NCBI RefSeq assembly: GCF_013366805.1
Contig: NZ_WQMO01000004.1
Coordinates: 1-62,772 of the forward strand
Source: Wolbachia endosymbiont of Litomosoides brasiliensis
GTDB taxonomy: Bacteria > Pseudomonadota > Alphaproteobacteria > Rickettsiales > Anaplasmataceae
DNA length: 62,772 bases
Reading direction: 5' to 3'
Shown here: one piece after another, positions 52,528 through 62,563 of the stretch
Layout of the letters: each line of letters opens with the position of its first letter
How positions within the stretch are numbered: the stretch's first letter is position 1
Program-made: the position numbers and the translations under genes
The notes under the pieces: generated by a model
Seen by the model: the letters and a program-made list of their open reading frames with translations, nothing else
Database searches by the model: none
Told to the model about the DNA's origin: nothing

Positions 52528-53037
52528 ATGAATAACAAAATACTACCAAGAAGTTTCTATGAGCGGCCAACTTTAGTTGTAGCTGGGGAGTTATTGGGAA
52601 AAATACTAAAATTTTCTAACTTCAGTGGAGTAATAACTGAAGTTGAAGCATATGTAGGAATGGATGACCCAGCTTGTCATGCAGCACGAGGCTATACTGA
52701 TCGAACCTCGATAATGTTTGGTATATCAGGGTTTTCATACGTGTACTTTGTATATGGAATGTACTACTGCTTAAACATTGTAACAGAAACAGAAGGGTTC
52801 CCAGCAGCGGTTCTAATACGGGGACTAAAGCTTATTGAACCTCTTGAAGCAGTTTTAAACGGGCCTGGAATACTGTGCAAAAGATTAGATATTACAAAAG
52901 AACATAACAAACGAGATCTCACTATAAGCCACGAGTTTTGTGTTTATGAATCCCACCTCAAACCGGATTATATTTGTACTCCAAGAATTGGGATCAATAA
53001 AGGCAAAGAAAAATTTTGGCGGTTTAAAATTTTCTAA
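52528..53037 (+). CDS. mpg: 3-methyladenine DNA glycosylase (AAG/MPG type)
   Basis: Excises alkylated purines and hypoxanthine from DNA. Family blocks: LPRSFYERPTLVVAGELLGK, ITEVEAYVGMDDPACHA with the catalytic Glu, RTSIMFG, YVYFVYGMYYCLNIV, then VLIRGLKLIEP and the C-terminal PRIGINKGKEKFWRF. The start at 52528 (MNNKILPRSF) is preferred to 52498, which adds 10 unrelated residues. Length 169 is slightly short of the usual about 190-200. Stop codons of mpg and purF are 25 bases apart, converging. Confidence 0.94.
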   Translation: MNNKILPRSFYERPTLVVAGELLGKILKFSNFSGVITEVEAYVGMDDPACHAARGYTDRTSIMFGISGFSYVYFVYGMYYCLNIVTETEGFPAAVLIRGLKLIEPLEAVLNGPGILCKRLDITKEHNKRDLTISHEFCVYESHLKPDYICTPRIGINKGKEKFWRFKIF

Positions 53038-53062
53038 CTAGGTTCTGGTGATCTTGCTTAGG

Positions 53063-54448
53063 TTACTTGCCAATCGGATAATCACCAGTAAAACAAGCAT
53101 CACAGTATTGTGGCGCTATGTTATTACGCCTCTCTCCGTTAACAGCCTGATATAGCCCATCAATGCTTAAGAAGGTTAAACTGTTTACCCCTATGCTTGC
53201 CTCTATTTCTTCTACGGACTTACTCGTGGCAATTAAATCCTTGCGCTCTGGTGTGTCAATTCCATAAAAACAAGAATACTTAATTGGCGGGCTTGAGATT
53301 TTTAAGTGAATTTCTTTTACTCCTGCATCTCTTAGCATAACTATTATGCTTCTTAGTGTACTACCACGTACTACACTATCATCTATTAAAATTATGTTCT
53401 TGCCCTTTAAAATGTGCTTATTAGCGTTAAATTTTAATTTTATTCTAACTTTGCGTACTTCAGCGGTTGGTTGTATAAAAGTTCTTCCAATGCAATGATT
53501 GCGAATTATTCCCAGTTCTATAGGTAATCCTGAATATTTCGCGTATCCAATAGCTGCAGGTATTCCAGAGTCAGGTATTGGTACAACCATATCTGCATTG
53601 TTTTTTGGTGGACTCTCTTCTGCAAGTGTCCTTCCTATCTCTTTTCTTATATCGTATGTAGACCTGTCCTCTGACATGCTGTCTGGCCTTGAAAAGTAAA
53701 CATATTCAAAGATACAGAAACTTGACTTTTGCTGAGAAAGAGGAAATACTGAGGCTAGATTACCATTTCGATCAATAGTAACTAGCTCGCCTGGTTCTAT
53801 TTCTCTAATAAACTCTGCATTTACTATATCAAGAGCGCAAGTTTCAGATGCGAGTACGTAAGAACCATTTAATTTTCCTAAAACAAGAGGTCTGATTCCT
53901 GCTGAATCACGTACTCCAACAACTACTTCTCGATTAATTGCTACAAAAGAATAAGCGCCTTGTATTTGCTTTAATGCATATATGAAACTCTCTAGAAAGC
54001 TATTTTTCGTATTGATTTCTACCAAACGCGCTACCACTTCTGTATCAATATCTGATTGAAAAACACATCCCTGTTTAATCAACTGCTCGCGTATTGGAGG
54101 AATATTAATTAAGCTACCGTTATGTGCTATAGCAAAATCTCCAAATCTGTTACTTTTGCCGAGCATGGGCTGCACACCAGATTTACTGCCACTTGTTGAA
54201 TATCGAACATGACCTATTGCATAATTTCCAGGCAAGGATTTTTTTATTTCATCTATATCGTCAAGTACGCTACTCACCTGACCTTGAAGATGATAAGAAT
54301 GTAACTTATCGTTGTTACTTGTTGTTATACCAAAAGATTCTTGACCCCTGTGCTGCAAAGCATGAAGACCTAGTATAGAGTCAAAGGCAGCATCTTTATT
54401 GCAGCTTATACCAAATACTCCGCACTCTTCGTGTATTTCATCGAGCAT
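53063..54448 (-). CDS. purF: Amidophosphoribosyltransferase
   Basis: Commits PRPP to purine synthesis by transferring the amide of glutamine. The class II amidotransferase nucleophile is the Cys in HEECGVFG near residue 9, preceded by a short propeptide; QHRGQES, GHVRYSTSGS and GDFAIAHNGSL follow. The PRPP-binding loop IILIDDSVVRGST is in the C-terminal half. Length 461 is typical. Confidence 0.96.
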   Translation of the reverse strand: MLDEIHEECGVFGISCNKDAAFDSILGLHALQHRGQESFGITTSNNDKLHSYHLQGQVSSVLDDIDEIKKSLPGNYAIGHVRYSTSGSKSGVQPMLGKSNRFGDFAIAHNGSLINIPPIREQLIKQGCVFQSDIDTEVVARLVEINTKNSFLESFIYALKQIQGAYSFVAINREVVVGVRDSAGIRPLVLGKLNGSYVLASETCALDIVNAEFIREIEPGELVTIDRNGNLASVFPLSQQKSSFCIFEYVYFSRPDSMSEDRSTYDIRKEIGRTLAEESPPKNNADMVVPIPDSGIPAAIGYAKYSGLPIELGIIRNHCIGRTFIQPTAEVRKVRIKLKFNANKHILKGKNIILIDDSVVRGSTLRSIIVMLRDAGVKEIHLKISSPPIKYSCFYGIDTPERKDLIATSKSVEEIEASIGVNSLTFLSIDGLYQAVNGERRNNIAPQYCDACFTGDYPIGK

Positions 54449-54589
54449 AAAAACTACTGAGTAAAGTTTAATTTTACTTTAGCATAGATAAAGCACAAGC
54501 ATTTTATTTACTGTCCCTCTTCAAAATTAATTTTTCTATGGAACCTCAAAAAATTTGAACAAAACGAGCTTCTATGGTTAAAATAATAC

Positions 54590-55219
54590 ATGAAGAATAT
54601 AATGCTAATTGGTGGTGGAGTTGGGAATGCAGTGTTATTTTCAATAGGGAAAGCATACCTTGAAAATAATAATAAGGTTTTATACTTTGCTGGCTATAAG
54701 AAATTAAATGGTCTATTTAAACGGACACTGATAGAACATGCATCAAATGTGGTGGTTTGGGCATGTGAAGAAGGCTTAATAGAAACAAGCAGAGGTCAAG
54801 ATAAATCCTTTCATGGCAATGTAGTTGATGCGATAATCTCTTATCAGCAGGGAACATTAGGTGATGCTGCAATTAATTTAAACTCCATAGATAGAATTAT
54901 TGCTATCGGTTCAGATAAAATGATGAAAGCTGTAAATGAAGCGAGAAAAACAGCTTTAAAGCCATATCTGAAATTGGGCCACGTAGCAATATCATCGATC
55001 AATTCTCCTATGCAGTGTATGATGAAAGAAATCTGTGCTCAATGTGTGCAACGATATGTAAATATAAAAACAGGAGAAGAGAGTTATGCGTATAGTTGCA
55101 ATAACCAGGATCAGGCTATGGAGTCTGTTGACTTTGATTTTTTAAGTGAGCGCTTGAAACAAAATAATTTGCAAGAAAAACTCACTGCAAAATGGATTGA
55201 TTATGTTCAAAGATATTAA
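54590..55219 (+). CDS. PyrK/SudA-like NAD-binding and [2Fe-2S] domain protein, possibly truncated
   Basis: Looks like the C-terminal part of the dihydroorotate dehydrogenase electron-transfer family: NAD-binding start IMLIGGGVGNAVLFSIGKAY and, near residues 145-176, four Cys in CMMKEICAQC and YSC suited to a [2Fe-2S] cluster. The N-terminal FAD-binding barrel (about 90 residues) is missing, and a stop at 54584-54586 closes the frame just upstream. In Rickettsiales relatives this module is usually attached to a larger oxidoreductase (recollection, not checked). It could be a stand-alone subunit or a truncated gene. Overlaps the next gene slightly. Confidence 0.6.
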   Translation: MKNIMLIGGGVGNAVLFSIGKAYLENNNKVLYFAGYKKLNGLFKRTLIEHASNVVVWACEEGLIETSRGQDKSFHGNVVDAIISYQQGTLGDAAINLNSIDRIIAIGSDKMMKAVNEARKTALKPYLKLGHVAISSINSPMQCMMKEICAQCVQRYVNIKTGEESYAYSCNNQDQAMESVDFDFLSERLKQNNLQEKLTAKWIDYVQRY

Positions 55220-55727
55220 ACAACAAAAGAGGAAGATAAGAGAACAATATAGAGCTGTCAGAAAAAATATTGATGAGGGTTATTTTAGTTATGCAACGAA
55301 TTCCCTTATTAATCTCTTTAATCAGAACTTAAGTTACGTCAAAGGCAAAACAATTGCTGCTTATATTCCAATTGATGGGGAAATAAACGTTATACCTTTG
55401 ATATATAATTTACTTGATTTAGGCTATAAAGTGGCAGTTTCTGATAAAAATAAGCTACTAAGATTTAAAAAATGGAATAAAGTAGATGAAGACATAATCC
55501 CCGATACAATTATCACTCCTATTGTTGCTTTTGATGGTCATCTCAATAGGTTAGGTTTTGGTGGTGGTTGGTATGATGCTGCGATAAAAAAGTTACGACC
55601 ACTTGGGAAGGTATTTATAGGCGTAGCTTATGAAGAACAATATTATAAAGATTTACCAGTGGAAAAACATGATCAAAAATTGGATATTATAATCACTGAG
55701 ATATGTGTTAGACATAGGGGTATATAA
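55203..55727 (+). CDS. ygfA: 5-formyltetrahydrofolate cyclo-ligase
   Basis: Converts 5-formyl-THF to 5,10-methenyl-THF with ATP, returning folate to the active pool used by purine synthesis. Blocks: KRKIREQYRAVRKNID, IAAYIPIDGEINV, and the signature GFGGGWYDAAIKKL near residues 122-135. The start at 55203 (ATG) is preferred to TTG at 55197. It overlaps the end of the PyrK-like gene by 17 bases. Length 174. Confidence 0.92.
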   Translation: MFKDIKQQKRKIREQYRAVRKNIDEGYFSYATNSLINLFNQNLSYVKGKTIAAYIPIDGEINVIPLIYNLLDLGYKVAVSDKNKLLRFKKWNKVDEDIIPDTIITPIVAFDGHLNRLGFGGGWYDAAIKKLRPLGKVFIGVAYEEQYYKDLPVEKHDQKLDIIITEICVRHRGI

Positions 55728-55769
55728 CTATCAAAATTTCCTGTAATTCTAGTTAGCTCTTCTAATCTA

Positions 55770-56003
55770 ATACCAATTTCCACTGTACAAGGAACTGGTA
55801 GGCAATAATAGAAAAGAAGCCATGCTGAAGTAAGTAAAGTAGCAAGGTTTAAAATCAAAATTATTGGATGAAAAGGTTGTAGAATTAGCAAAAGAAACGC
55901 TGAAGAGAGCGCGAAATAATGTGTATGTTGCAAAAAAAACTGAATGCTATAAAATGCTATAATTGCAGCAAAAAAGCGCAGTATAATAGCCGTAGCAGAA
56001 GTA
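55770..56003 (+). mobile_element. IS630-type remnant, 5' end
   Basis: Left terminal repeat ATACCAATTTCCACTGTACAAGG and about 210 bases of the transposase N-terminal part, then cut off. TA precedes it. Confidence 0.8.
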
Positions 56004-56071
56004 ACTACAAACAACTTTTTCAGGCTATTTGCGAAACTTGAGCTTAAGAAAAATTATATAAAACTATTTAT

Positions 56072-57025
<954 letters not shown>

Positions 57026-57598
57026 CTACTCCTTTGTATTTGCTTTTGTAGCTTCACCTTTCCAAGGGGATAGGCTGTCAAACATACGAAAATCTTGCGG
57101 TAAGTCTATAGGATTATATACAACCTTTTTTGCCTCTATGTCATATCTAACTTCCTCATAACCAGTAAGAGGAAAGTCTTTTAACATTGGATGGCCTTTG
57201 AACCCATAATCCGTTAGAATTCTACGCAAATCAGGATGATTAGAGAATTCTATTCCATACATGTCAAAAACTTCTCGCTCGAACCATGAAGCTGTGTTAA
57301 ATATCCTTGCTACGCTTGGAGACATATCACCCTCGTATAATTGAAGCTTTATATGTACCCTGATATTATACACAATACTGAGCAAATTGTATATTAGCTC
57401 AAAACGTTTCTCCCTATCTGGATAATCAACTCCAAAAATGTCAACTAATAATTCAAATCTACATTTTTCATCATCACGTAGAAAAAGTAAGTGATCTTCA
57501 ATATCATTTAAAGTTGAATATATTAAAATAGTACCATCACCTTGCTGAATACATTCACATTTGATTTTTTTTTGTATGTACCTTGCAATTTTATCCAT
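57026..57598 (-). CDS. nuoC: NADH-quinone oxidoreductase subunit C
   Basis: Peripheral-arm 30 kDa subunit of complex I. The family signature EVFDMYGIEFSNHPDLRRIL, with the following GFKGHPMLKDFP, is intact near residues 105-140. Length 190 is normal. It starts 1 base after nuoB ends. Confidence 0.96.
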   Translation of the reverse strand: MDKIARYIQKKIKCECIQQGDGTILIYSTLNDIEDHLLFLRDDEKCRFELLVDIFGVDYPDREKRFELIYNLLSIVYNIRVHIKLQLYEGDMSPSVARIFNTASWFEREVFDMYGIEFSNHPDLRRILTDYGFKGHPMLKDFPLTGYEEVRYDIEAKKVVYNPIDLPQDFRMFDSLSPWKGEATKANTKE

Positions 57599-57599
57599 G

Positions 57600-58106
57600 C
57601 TATGTATTCTGAGTTCGTTTTATTTTGTTTTGTAGGCATAGCATTCCATATAGCAATGCCTCTGCGGTTGGTGGGCATCCAGGAACATATACATCAACTG
57701 GTACAATTCTATCACAACCACGAACTACTGAGTAGGAGTAATGATAATAACCGCCACCATTTGCACAACTTCCCATAGAAACAACGTATTTGGGATCTGC
57801 CATTTGGTCATAAACCTTACGCAATGCTGCTGCCATTTTGTTGGTTAATGTGCCAGCAACAATCATAACATCAGCTTGTCTTGGACTCGCACGAAACATT
57901 ATACCATATCTATCAAGATCGTAACGACTGGATGCAGTGTGCATCATTTCCACTGCACAACATGCAAGACCAAATGTCATTGGCCATAATGAGCCAGATC
58001 TTGCCCAATTGATTACATAATCTATTAAGTTACCAAATTTAATAACAAAAAAACCCTCCTTCTTATAACGATTCCAGTTATCATTAGATAGAACTTGATC
58101 TGTCAT
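57600..58106 (-). CDS. nuoB: NADH-quinone oxidoreductase subunit B
   Basis: Carries cluster N2 of complex I next to the quinone site. The cluster Cys pair is in LACCAVEMM, with the others in GSCANGGG and [11 protein letters not shown]. Length 168. It lies 4 bases after nuoA and immediately before nuoC. Confidence 0.97.
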   Translation of the reverse strand: MTDQVLSNDNWNRYKKEGFFVIKFGNLIDYVINWARSGSLWPMTFGLACCAVEMMHTASSRYDLDRYGIMFRASPRQADVMIVAGTLTNKMAAALRKVYDQMADPKYVVSMGSCANGGGYYHYSYSVVRGCDRIVPVDVYVPGCPPTAEALLYGMLCLQNKIKRTQNT

Positions 58107-58110
58107 AAAC

Positions 58111-58464
58111 TTACTCCCATTCTAATGCGCCTTTATACCACTCATAGATAAAGCCTACAGTAAGTATAGCAAGAAATATCATCATAGACCAAAATCCACA
58201 ATAGCTTATTTTAGATAAGGAAACAGCCCAAGGAAAAAGAAAGGCAATTTCTAAATCAAATATTATGAATAATATTGAAACTAAGTAAAACTTAATGTCA
58301 AAATTTTTTCTTGCTTTTGATAAAGGGTTAAAACCGCACTCATATGTAGAAAGCTTTTCACTATCTGGTTTGTTTGCTGCAAGAAACATAGGCAATACAC
58401 CCAAGGCGAGAGATACTATAATTGATACGCAGATGAAAATTGCTATGGTTAAATATTCACTCAT
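58111..58464 (-). CDS. nuoA: NADH-quinone oxidoreductase subunit A
   Basis: Small membrane subunit of complex I with three transmembrane segments. The marks are [14 protein letters not shown] and [20 protein letters not shown]. The start at 58464 ([10 protein letters not shown]) fits the family better than a TTG 7 codons upstream. Length 117. Confidence 0.95.
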   Translation of the reverse strand: MSEYLTIAIFICVSIIVSLALGVLPMFLAANKPDSEKLSTYECGFNPLSKARKNFDIKFYLVSILFIIFDLEIAFLFPWAVSLSKISYCGFWSMMIFLAILTVGFIYEWYKGALEWE

Positions 58465-58487
58465 TTCAAAACATGTAGAAAGCAACG

Positions 58488-58856
58488 CTACGAGTTTACA
58501 TGCTTTCCTAATCTTTTACCACCTAAAACATGCATATGAAAGTGCGGTACAACTTGTTCCCCGTTTTCACCATAGTTAGTAACTAATCTATATCCTGTTT
58601 TTTCTAGGTTATATTTATATGTTATCTCTCTTACAGTTTTAAAAAAGCTCACTATTTCCTCTGCAGAAGCTTTTAAAATAAAATCATCATATGAAATATA
58701 TTGATTTTTTGGTACAACTAAAATATGAACTGGTGCATCAGGGTACTTGTCATAAAATGCCAACACATTCTTATCTTCATAAACCTTCTTGCAAGGTAAA
58801 TCACCCCTTAATATTTGAGCAAAGATGTTATTGCTATCATAATCTTTATTGCTCAT
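58488..58856 (-). CDS. HIT family (histidine triad) nucleotide hydrolase
   Basis: Hydrolyses AMP-type nucleotide conjugates. The triad motif is HFHMHVLGG near residues 104-112; the nucleotide-binding [17 protein letters not shown] opens the domain. Length 122, as for HinT-like proteins. It lies between the lineage-specific gene and nuoA, with 3 and 23 base gaps. Confidence 0.93.
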   Translation of the reverse strand: MSNKDYDSNNIFAQILRGDLPCKKVYEDKNVLAFYDKYPDAPVHILVVPKNQYISYDDFILKASAEEIVSFFKTVREITYKYNLEKTGYRLVTNYGENGEQVVPHFHMHVLGGKRLGKHVNS

Positions 58857-58859
58857 GCT

Positions 58860-59798
58860 TTAAGGGGCACGACCACCTTTTTCTCTTCCTGGGTTCAGAG
58901 CAGGTGTAGATAATGGGTTCTCTGTTTTACTGTTAGAGATATTCCCCTTAAAGTGTAGTTTAGATTCGTTACCAATAGCTTCCCTCAACTTGCCTTCTAG
59001 TTCCATGCCTTTGGAAGTGTTTTTTTCAGCTTTTATATGATACATTCTCAAGGGATCAGTCATATTGCTTTGAGTAATGAATTCACTAGATTCTGATGGC
59101 TGCTCAGTATACCCACGATACAATTTTTCGGCAATACCATACAGTAGTTTCTGGTCTGTGTGAACTTTAAATTCTCCACCAGTAATTTCTGCCAGACCTT
59201 TGAGGTTTTCATTCACTTTATTGTAAATTTTGCAAATGACAAGTTGTTTTATCCCTTCTGGACTCTTTCCTTTATATTCAGGACCAGCTTTAATGCCATT
59301 GGTAATTTCCTTAACATCAACTTCAATTATAACTTCGTTTTTTTCCCTAAAAATATTTATATCTGGTAAATTGTTTTTTATTTGATCTAACTGCTCTTGG
59401 CTCAAATAAGGTATGTCTCCTATCAAAGCCCTTGATGCTTTAAATATAACCCTTTCTTTTCCTTTCTCTTGCTCTGTTACGTGTACACCAAGATCTTCAC
59501 TAGCTTGTGTGATTTTTATGAGTGGGCAGTATTCTCTAGGTGTCTTGCCAACAACATAACGCCAACCATTTTTTATGTCGTGCCATATTTCGCTACGAGA
59601 CTTAGACTGATTTTTTAGTTGAAAAGGATATATTATTGTACCCTTAAATAAAACCCATAAACCCCTACCTGCACCCTTAAATAAGACTACCACACCTTCA
59701 ACTAGAAAATCTCGCGTTTCCAAAGCTGCGTTTTTAGCTTTACCTAATATAGAAGTAGACCCTTTGCTTGGAATATCTTCTTTTTTACCTTGTTCCAT
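58860..59798 (-). CDS. Hypothetical protein at the head of the nuo cluster, probably lineage-specific
   Basis: 312 residues with no domain I recognise. A hydrophobic/amphipathic stretch lies near residues 31-59 (VEGVVVLFKGAGRGLWVLFK and onward), followed by a long hydrophilic part rich in Lys and Glu. GAGGA about seven bases before ATG 59798 decides the start over a TTG four codons upstream. Three bases separate it from the HIT gene, so it probably leads the nuoABC-mdh transcript. Whether it interacts with complex I is unknown. Confidence 0.7.
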   Translation of the reverse strand: MEQGKKEDIPSKGSTSILGKAKNAALETRDFLVEGVVVLFKGAGRGLWVLFKGTIIYPFQLKNQSKSRSEIWHDIKNGWRYVVGKTPREYCPLIKITQASEDLGVHVTEQEKGKERVIFKASRALIGDIPYLSQEQLDQIKNNLPDINIFREKNEVIIEVDVKEITNGIKAGPEYKGKSPEGIKQLVICKIYNKVNENLKGLAEITGGEFKVHTDQKLLYGIAEKLYRGYTEQPSESSEFITQSNMTDPLRMYHIKAEKNTSKGMELEGKLREAIGNESKLHFKGNISNSKTENPLSTPALNPGREKGGRAP

Positions 59799-59980
59799 AC
59801 ATATCCTCAAAGTATTCTAACACTAAATACTATAGTATATTCTAAATTGTAGATAAAAACATTTAAACTTCTACATCTAGTATAAGTGAAGTTATAGAGA
59901 TTGCAACTGTTATTTGCACATTGTCTAAAACGTGAGGTATTTTCGCTGCTTTTATTATTAATTTACTTTAAAACTGAGCT

Positions 59981-61348
59981 ATGTTTGTGTGGAATACTAA
60001 TAATATTATTGATGCCACTGGCGGAAAAGGAAAGGGTGGTTGCTACAACTTAAATATTTCAACAGATACAAGAAACATAAAAAAAGGTGACTTGTTTATC
60101 GCACTTAAAGGGGAAAACTTTGATGGACATGATTTTCTACATGAAGCCTTTTTGAAAGGAGCAGCAGCTGCGATAGTGAGCGAAGACAAATATAGAAATC
60201 TTCCTTTAATTGTTGTGCAAGACACTCTAAAAGCTTTGCACGATATGGCATCGTATTACATCAGAAATGTTCTTGTTAATGCTGAAGTTATTGCAATTAC
60301 AGGTAGTGTAGGGAAAACTACCACGAAAGATATGCTATATACTGTCTTATCGCAGTATGGGGTGTCTCATGTGAATGATGGTAATTTGAATAACAACATA
60401 GGGTTACCTTTAACGATTCTAAAAGCTCCAGAAAACTGCCGGTACTTAATTCTTGAAATGGGGATGAATAAAGCTGGTGAGATAAAAGAATTATCAAAAA
60501 TTAGCAACCCAAATATTGCAGTTATTACCAACATCGAACCTGTACATGTTGAAAATTTTTCGTCGCTATTTGATATTGCACAAGCAAAATTAGAAATTCT
60601 GTGGGGTATGAAAAATAGCGGTACTTTGATCCTAAACAGAGATAATGGATATTATGATTACCTCTCATCGCGCGTTAATGGAAATGTAATAAGCTTTGGT
60701 AGGAGTGAAAGCGCTACAGTTTGCTTGTTGAATGTAGCAGAAGGTGATGGGGGACTAAGTTTAAAGATTAGACTGAATAATAATCGGATTATGAACTGCA
60801 ATTTATGTGTACGAGGCGAACATTTTGTATACTCTGTACTGGCTGTTGTGGCAATTATGCAAAATCTTGGACTTAATTTGTCAAAATTACCACTTACACT
60901 TCAGAATTTTAGTATAACAAAAGGTAGAGGTAGTGTTCATAAAGCTGAATATAATGGAAAGTATATACATCTGATTGATGACTCCTATAATGCCAGTCCT
61001 GCTTCAATGAAAGCTGCAATAAGAACTTTGGGTACTTATTCTAATTGGAGGAAAGTAGCATTGCTTGGTGATATGCTAGAACTTGGCAACGAAAGTGTAG
61101 CATTTCATATAAAATTACTTGATTATATCATAAAATATGACGTGGATAAAGTTTATACGGTTGGTAAATTTATGTTAAAATTGTACAGTCTTTTACCAGA
61201 TAATATAAGGGGTACGCATTTCAATGATTCTAATCAATTGAAAAGCAACCTAGCTAACATTGTTCAAAATAATGATGTAGTTCTGGTCAAGGGTTCGCGT
61301 GGAGTGAAAATGGATCTTATAGTGCGAGGATTCATAATAAAATATTAA
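59981..61348 (+). CDS. murF: UDP-N-acetylmuramoyl-tripeptide-D-alanyl-D-alanine ligase MurF
   Basis: Adds D-Ala-D-Ala to the UDP-MurNAc tripeptide, the last cytoplasmic step before lipid I. The N-terminal STDTRNIKKGDLFIALKGEN recognises the substrate, the ATP loop is ITGSVGKTTTKDM near residues 105-117, then EMGMNKAGEI, ITNIEPVH and DDSYNASPASM. Length 455 is normal. With murD and asd it shows that precursor synthesis is intact here. Confidence 0.96.
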   Translation: MFVWNTNNIIDATGGKGKGGCYNLNISTDTRNIKKGDLFIALKGENFDGHDFLHEAFLKGAAAAIVSEDKYRNLPLIVVQDTLKALHDMASYYIRNVLVNAEVIAITGSVGKTTTKDMLYTVLSQYGVSHVNDGNLNNNIGLPLTILKAPENCRYLILEMGMNKAGEIKELSKISNPNIAVITNIEPVHVENFSSLFDIAQAKLEILWGMKNSGTLILNRDNGYYDYLSSRVNGNVISFGRSESATVCLLNVAEGDGGLSLKIRLNNNRIMNCNLCVRGEHFVYSVLAVVAIMQNLGLNLSKLPLTLQNFSITKGRGSVHKAEYNGKYIHLIDDSYNASPASMKAAIRTLGTYSNWRKVALLGDMLELGNESVAFHIKLLDYIIKYDVDKVYTVGKFMLKLYSLLPDNIRGTHFNDSNQLKSNLANIVQNNDVVLVKGSRGVKMDLIVRGFIIKY

Positions 61349-61396
61349 ATGAAACTGTTGTATTAATCTAGGGTTAAGTTATTAGAAGTTTTAATC

Positions 61397-62347
61397 GTGA
61401 TAAAACGTGTAGTTATTTTTGGTGGAACAGGGTTCATAGGAAAACATATCGTAAGACGTTTGGCAACAACGGGGTATTTGATAAGGGTATTTGCCCGCAA
61501 CCAAGAAAAAGCTGCTTGGTTAAAGTTATGTGGCAATTTAGGACAAATATCTATATTTAAAGGCGATTTTTTTGACGAGGGGTCAATTTTGGAAAGTGTG
61601 GAAGAATGCGATGTGGTTATAAATTTAGTGGGAATATCATATGAAGTAAAAAAGCACGGTTTCTACGCTGTTCATGTTGGGATAGCTGAGAAAATAGCAA
61701 GAGCTGCAAAAATAAAAAACGTGCCTATGATGATACATTTTTCTGCTATGGGAATAGAAAACAGCAAGATGTCAAAATATGCTGAAAGCAAATTGGAAGG
61801 TGAAAAAGCTGTAACTGCAGCATTTCCAGAAGCAGTAATAATTAAGCCAAGTCTTGTATTTGGTAAAGAAGATAACTTCTTTAATAAATTTGCAAGACTA
61901 GCAACTGTTCTTCCTTTCTTACCGCTAATTGGCAGTGGTACAACTAAGTTTCAGCCAATATGTGTAACTGATTTAGCTGAGATGGTATACCGCATTATCA
62001 GTCTTAATAAACAAGATAAGAAGATTTATAATATAGGTGGACCGAAGGTCTACTCTTTTAAAAGCTTACTAAAGTTTATCCTGAATGTTACTAACAGAAG
62101 ATGCTTATTAATCAATGTATCTTTTCCAATGGCAAAGCTAATAGCTTTCTTCTTAGAAAGTAAAATCATTTCTATATTATTAAAACCCATAACCGGGGAT
62201 ATAAACCCTGTGCTTACTCGAGATCAGGTGAGAGTTATGGGAAGTAGATTAATTGAGAAATCAACTGATCTTGAAACGATAAAAATCCGGCCGTTGTCAA
62301 TTGAAAACGTGGTACCAGAGTATTTGAAGGTTTATAGAAAATATTAA
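61397..62347 (+). CDS. NAD(P)-binding epimerase-like protein (complex I NDUFA9 type)
   Basis: Short-chain dehydrogenase/reductase atypical-5 group protein. It opens with RVVIFGGTGFIGKHIVRRL (Rossmann loop GGTGFIG, residues 9-15), has VINLVGISYE, YAESKLEGEKAV with Tyr-x-x-x-Lys, and FQPICVTDLA. Alphaproteobacterial members resemble the mitochondrial complex I accessory subunit NDUFA9 and may have a quinone- or lipid-linked role. The start is GTG at 61397; 48 bases after murF. Confidence 0.85.
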   Translation: MIKRVVIFGGTGFIGKHIVRRLATTGYLIRVFARNQEKAAWLKLCGNLGQISIFKGDFFDEGSILESVEECDVVINLVGISYEVKKHGFYAVHVGIAEKIARAAKIKNVPMMIHFSAMGIENSKMSKYAESKLEGEKAVTAAFPEAVIIKPSLVFGKEDNFFNKFARLATVLPFLPLIGSGTTKFQPICVTDLAEMVYRIISLNKQDKKIYNIGGPKVYSFKSLLKFILNVTNRRCLLINVSFPMAKLIAFFLESKIISILLKPITGDINPVLTRDQVRVMGSRLIEKSTDLETIKIRPLSIENVVPEYLKVYRKY

Positions 62348-62357
62348 TAAAAGAGTG

Positions 62358-62431
62358 CGCGCCCAGTAGGATTTGAACCTACGACCCACAGCTTAGAAGG
62401 CTGTTGCTCTATCCAGCTGAGCTACGGGCGC
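62358..62431 (-). tRNA. tRNA-Arg, anticodon TCT
   Basis: 74-base cloverleaf on the minus strand. Acceptor GCGCCCG pairs with TGGGCGC (one G-T pair), D-stem GCTC/GAGC, anticodon stem ACAGC/GCTGT with loop CTTCTAA (anticodon TCT, reads AGA/AGG), T-stem CCTAC with TTCAAAT loop. CCA is not encoded. It converges on the NDUFA9-like gene 11 bases away. Confidence 0.95.
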
Positions 62432-62563
62432 ACAACATATATAAAATGCTTCTCAGCGCGTATAAAGTCAAGGTATTTCGTGTAAATGCAATGCTTGTAG
62501 CAAATTCTTGCAAGACCTTATCACTCTGGTATGCGGTGTTAATTTTTTCTGGATCAAATACTA

